Source: JAHELQ01 sp965603365 (GTDB lineage Bacteria > Acidobacteriota > Aminicenantia > UBA2199). From it: a stretch of DNA of 53,639 bases. Positions 51,284 through 53,639 of the stretch are shown here, piece after piece; the stretch's first letter is position 1, and every line of letters starts with the position of its first letter. The notes below the pieces were generated by a model. It was not told the origin of the DNA and did not search any database. It worked only from the letters and a program-made list of their open reading frames with translations. Made by a program: the position numbers and the translations under genes. The DNA lies in NCBI GenBank assembly GCA_965603365.1, contig CBFDCR010000036.1:1-53639 (forward strand). The letters run 5' to 3'.

Positions 51284-52757
51284 TTATTTAACTTCCTGGC
51301 ACAGGCGGACCCCCAGGTCGCCGCCGCGACCCGAGGGCGTGACGCCGCCGCGACCGGCACAGCGGAAGTACACCGCATCGTCGTCCCAGCCGCCTCCCCG
51401 GACCACACGGGTGGAGCCCTTTAAAGGTCCTTCGGGATTTTTGGGGGGAGAATTCTTATAGTATCCACCATCATACCAATTGCCCGCCATATCCAGCAGG
51501 CCGTAGGGAGACGCTCCTAAGTGATACGAACCTACCGGGGCAGTATATTCAAATCCGTCTTCGCCCTTTTTCTCCCAGCTATCATGGGCCGCATAATTGA
51601 CATACCATTTGCCTTGATAATAAGGATCATGATTCCCCCAGGGGTACTGGCGGCCATCGCTGCCGCGGGCCGCCTTCTCCCACTGGGCCTCGCTGGGAAG
51701 TTTAAATTTCAGGCCCATTTTTCGAGACAGCCACTCACAATAATCGTTGGCATCGTCCCAGGAGACATAAATGACCGGCCGCTTTCCCCTGCCCCAGCCT
51801 CTATCGGAAGGTTTTTCTCTTTTTGTCTCTTCACAGAATCTATCGTATTGATCGAAGGTCACCTCGGTTTTGCCCAGCCAGCAGCCGTCCAGGTGGACGT
51901 CATGGGGCGGTTTCTCGTCATCATATTCATTTGACCCCATGGTAAAGGGGCCGGGTGGGATGTAGACCATGATAATACCACTGCCGAAATCGGCTTCCCA
52001 ATATCCTTTTTGGTTTTTGGAAACATCTATGGCTTTGGGCACAACGGCCCTTACATCCTCCGGCATCTCTTTTAATTTTCCGATTCTTTCCCGTGCCTTT
52101 CCTGCATGCCTGCCATCAGGATATTGTTTTAGGCAACTATCGTAAGCGGCAATGGTTTTTGATTTGGAGGCGGAGGCAAAGGTAGGATCATCCTGCTCTT
52201 CCAGTTTCTTTTTCCGGATCTCTCCTTCTGCTATTTTTGCTTCGAGGGCTTGAAGCTCAGGGGTGGATTTTATTTTTTTGGCCAGGCCTAATTGCTGGCG
52301 AGCCCGTTTTGTATCCCCTTTTTTTAAAAACATCTCCGCTTGTTTCAAGTACACCTTAAAGTTCTTCTCATTCTGATTCTCCTCTTGAACTTGAGCACTT
52401 TCTGGGCTAGGTGTTGGTTCGTTTCTTGGGGTCTGTAGATTGTGGATGAGATTGGCAACGACGATGACGGCAATGATGAGGGCGGCGGAGGCGGCCCAAT
52501 TGAGGATGGGGGTTTTTTTCTTTTGCTTTGGTCCTGGCTTTTTAGGTTTCTTTTTTACTGTTATGGTGACGGTATTTAAGGCTGTCAGTACCTCTTGCAT
52601 GTCCTGGAAGCGTTTGCGGCGGTCTTTTTCCAGGCATTTCATGATGATGGCCCGGAGTCTCCTGGAGATGCCTTCGGGGGGGAAAGGCCGTTCGCTGCGA
52701 TCTTTGATCTGGTCTTTGTGACTAAAGGGCAACCGGTTTGATATCCCGGTGGATGAC
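51284..52757 (-). pseudogene. Broken Ser/Thr kinase - FGE/SUMF1 fusion gene
   Basis: The open frame 51284-52732 (482 codons, only a TTG to start at) begins with the end of a protein kinase domain (RLRAIIMKCLEKDRRKRF), then a basic linker, one membrane helix (residues 78-97), a TPR-like helical part (125-165) and an FGE-like domain (GPFTMGSNE, LPSEAQWEKAARG, YGLLDMAGNW). Just upstream, in another frame, 52734-52757 encodes VIHRDIKP, the kinase catalytic loop, and then stops. The 100 or so residues that should lie between HRDIKP and this tail (DFG, APE, helix F) are missing. This is a kinase with an internal deletion and frameshift. The tail frame may still be expressed as a membrane FGE-like protein. 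Confidence 0.75.
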
Positions 52758-52777
52758 TCTCCTCTTGTGGGTTTCGC

Positions 52778-53158
52778 CTAAACCCAATGGGCCACCACTT
52801 CAGGCGGAGAGTTCCCGGCTTCCAGGTGTAAGCCGCTGACGGCGGCGGTAACCAGGGTGGCCAGGTCTTTGGCATCGTGGAAACGGTTTACCGTATGGTT
52901 GGCTTCCAGTTCGGCGCGCAGGGCGTCTATTTTTTGGCGTTCTGCACCGGTGGATACGGATTCTACCGGCCAGGGGGCTTTTTTATCCAGTAAAAAGATC
53001 AGGCAGGGGATACCGGCTTGCCGGGCCGCCAGGTATTCCAGGTGGGTGATGCTCTGTTTGCAGCCCTTCGGGATCGAGCCGTAGCGCCAGGCAAAGATGC
53101 CCACATAGGCATGGCAGGCCCGTACATCCTGCACACCGCCAAACTGTTCCTGCTTCAT
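52778..53158 (-). pseudogene. DUF4062-like fragment
   Basis: 126 codons. ACHAYVGIFAWRYGSIP, SITHLEYLAARQAGIPCLIFLLD and the following linker match the second half of DUF4062, a domain found at the N-terminus of large NTPase or signalling proteins. The first half of the domain is missing and a TGA lies just upstream of the ATG. It ends 21 bp before the kinase catalytic-loop fragment, so it is probably the remaining head of the same decayed signalling gene. It could be an intact small ORF, but the truncated domain argues against it. Confidence 0.6.
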
Positions 53159-53314
53159 GTCTTCCCATTGGTTTCACACCATACTAAATTCGTGCCGCCT
53201 TCTTGATTCAGAATTATATACCAGAAGGCCAACCGATTTCAACAACCTTTCCCTGTTTTTTACAAAAAATCAAACATCCACCGGAAAGGGGACAACCTAA
53301 AATCCACCTCACCT

Positions 53315-53581
53315 CTATGTAATGGCACCCTGGTACAGATCCCAGATGGGGAAGCACATGTCATAATCTCCCCATACTAAATCTCCGTATTGAATAGAAA
53401 ACCTTTTGAATTTTTCTAAATCCCTGTATTGTGAAGTCATTGGATTGTGTGAGGCCCTTATGAAAGAGCCAAAATCAACGATTTTTTCTTCTTTATCGTT
53501 AAAAATCAACCTGATTTTGTAACCGCCAACATAATGGGCATCTGTAATCTGGATGACCTGGTCATTGGCTTTACTTCCCAT
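53315..53581 (-). CDS. DUF2442 domain protein
   Basis: 88 residues. The pattern HYVGGYKIRLIFNDKEEKIVDF, then LEKFKRFSIQYGDLVWG and the closing acidic/aromatic end, is that of DUF2442, small proteins often paired with a DUF4160 partner in possible toxin-antitoxin-like pairs. AAGGAG lies 6 bases before the ATG, and TATAAT (53625-53620) is a fair -10 element; its -35 would fall beyond the window. The expected DUF4160 partner may lie to the right. Confidence 0.75.
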   Translation of the reverse strand: MGSKANDQVIQITDAHYVGGYKIRLIFNDKEEKIVDFGSFIRASHNPMTSQYRDLEKFKRFSIQYGDLVWGDYDMCFPIWDLYQGAIT

Positions 53582-53639
53582 TATATCTCCTTATCTATAT
53601 TTTTAGGTTCAACCGATTTATTATATACAAAGAAGTCTA

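Overview
The window is dominated by one very large minus-strand locus, about 41.6 kb long and running off the left edge, that encodes a hybrid non-ribosomal peptide / polyketide assembly line with tailoring enzymes. It carries an outer-membrane barrel protein (so the cell wall is Gram-negative), a Tat-exported DUF362 protein, SUMF1/FGE-type proteins and Ser/Thr kinase debris, and its G+C looks intermediate. That combination is common in Acidobacteriota-like lineages such as Aminicenantes and in other uncultured Gram-negatives. This taxonomic guess is inference and weak. No rRNA or tRNA is visible.

Reading in the direction of transcription (right to left), the locus opens at about 41.6 kb with three precursor/tailoring genes: a PP-loop ATPase, an SbnA-like PLP enzyme and a NodU/CmcH-type carbamoyltransferase. 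The megasynthases follow. They are C-A-T-KS-AT-KR-T (29460-37220), a free sulfotransferase, C-A-T (24947-28267), KS-AT-T whose KS has Ser for Cys (17698-20817), C-A(Leu)-T-E (12435-17120), then C-A(Pro)-T-C-A[MT]A(Ile)-T-E-C-A-T (573-12422), and a partial protein starting with a TubC-type docking domain and a C domain (1-576). Four genes without an obvious biosynthetic role sit between the synthases: a DUF5916 outer-membrane protein, a small ORF made of twelve 21-bp repeats, a tandem FGE-like protein and a secreted GyrI-like protein. Gene spacing is mostly 10-100 bp, so one long transcript is likely. No thioesterase, transporter, phosphopantetheinyl transferase or SbnB partner is in view.

The colinear reading is X - reduced malonyl (beta-hydroxy) - Y - malonyl (unusual KS) - D-Leu - Pro - (probably methylated) D-Ile - Z - more. 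X and Y are set by A domains that have lost the Asp that normally holds the alpha-amino group, so they may not be ordinary alpha-amino acids. Docking signals (COM-type E-to-C pair, TubC_N with its C-terminal acidic tail) support this order, but the first C domain in the operon looks like an acceptor for a D-configured donor that is not in the window.

Several loops of the NRPS proteins contain in-frame repeat DNA that resembles intergenic repeats. This is the most unusual structural theme of the locus.

The right part (41.6-53.6 kb) is ordinary or decaying sequence: a transposase-like gene without catalytic residues, a class-C beta-lactamase-like serine hydrolase, an aldo/keto-reductase-like gene without its catalytic tetrad, a DUF362 protein, valyl-tRNA synthetase, a broken kinase/FGE gene with a DUF4062 fragment, and a DUF2442 gene.
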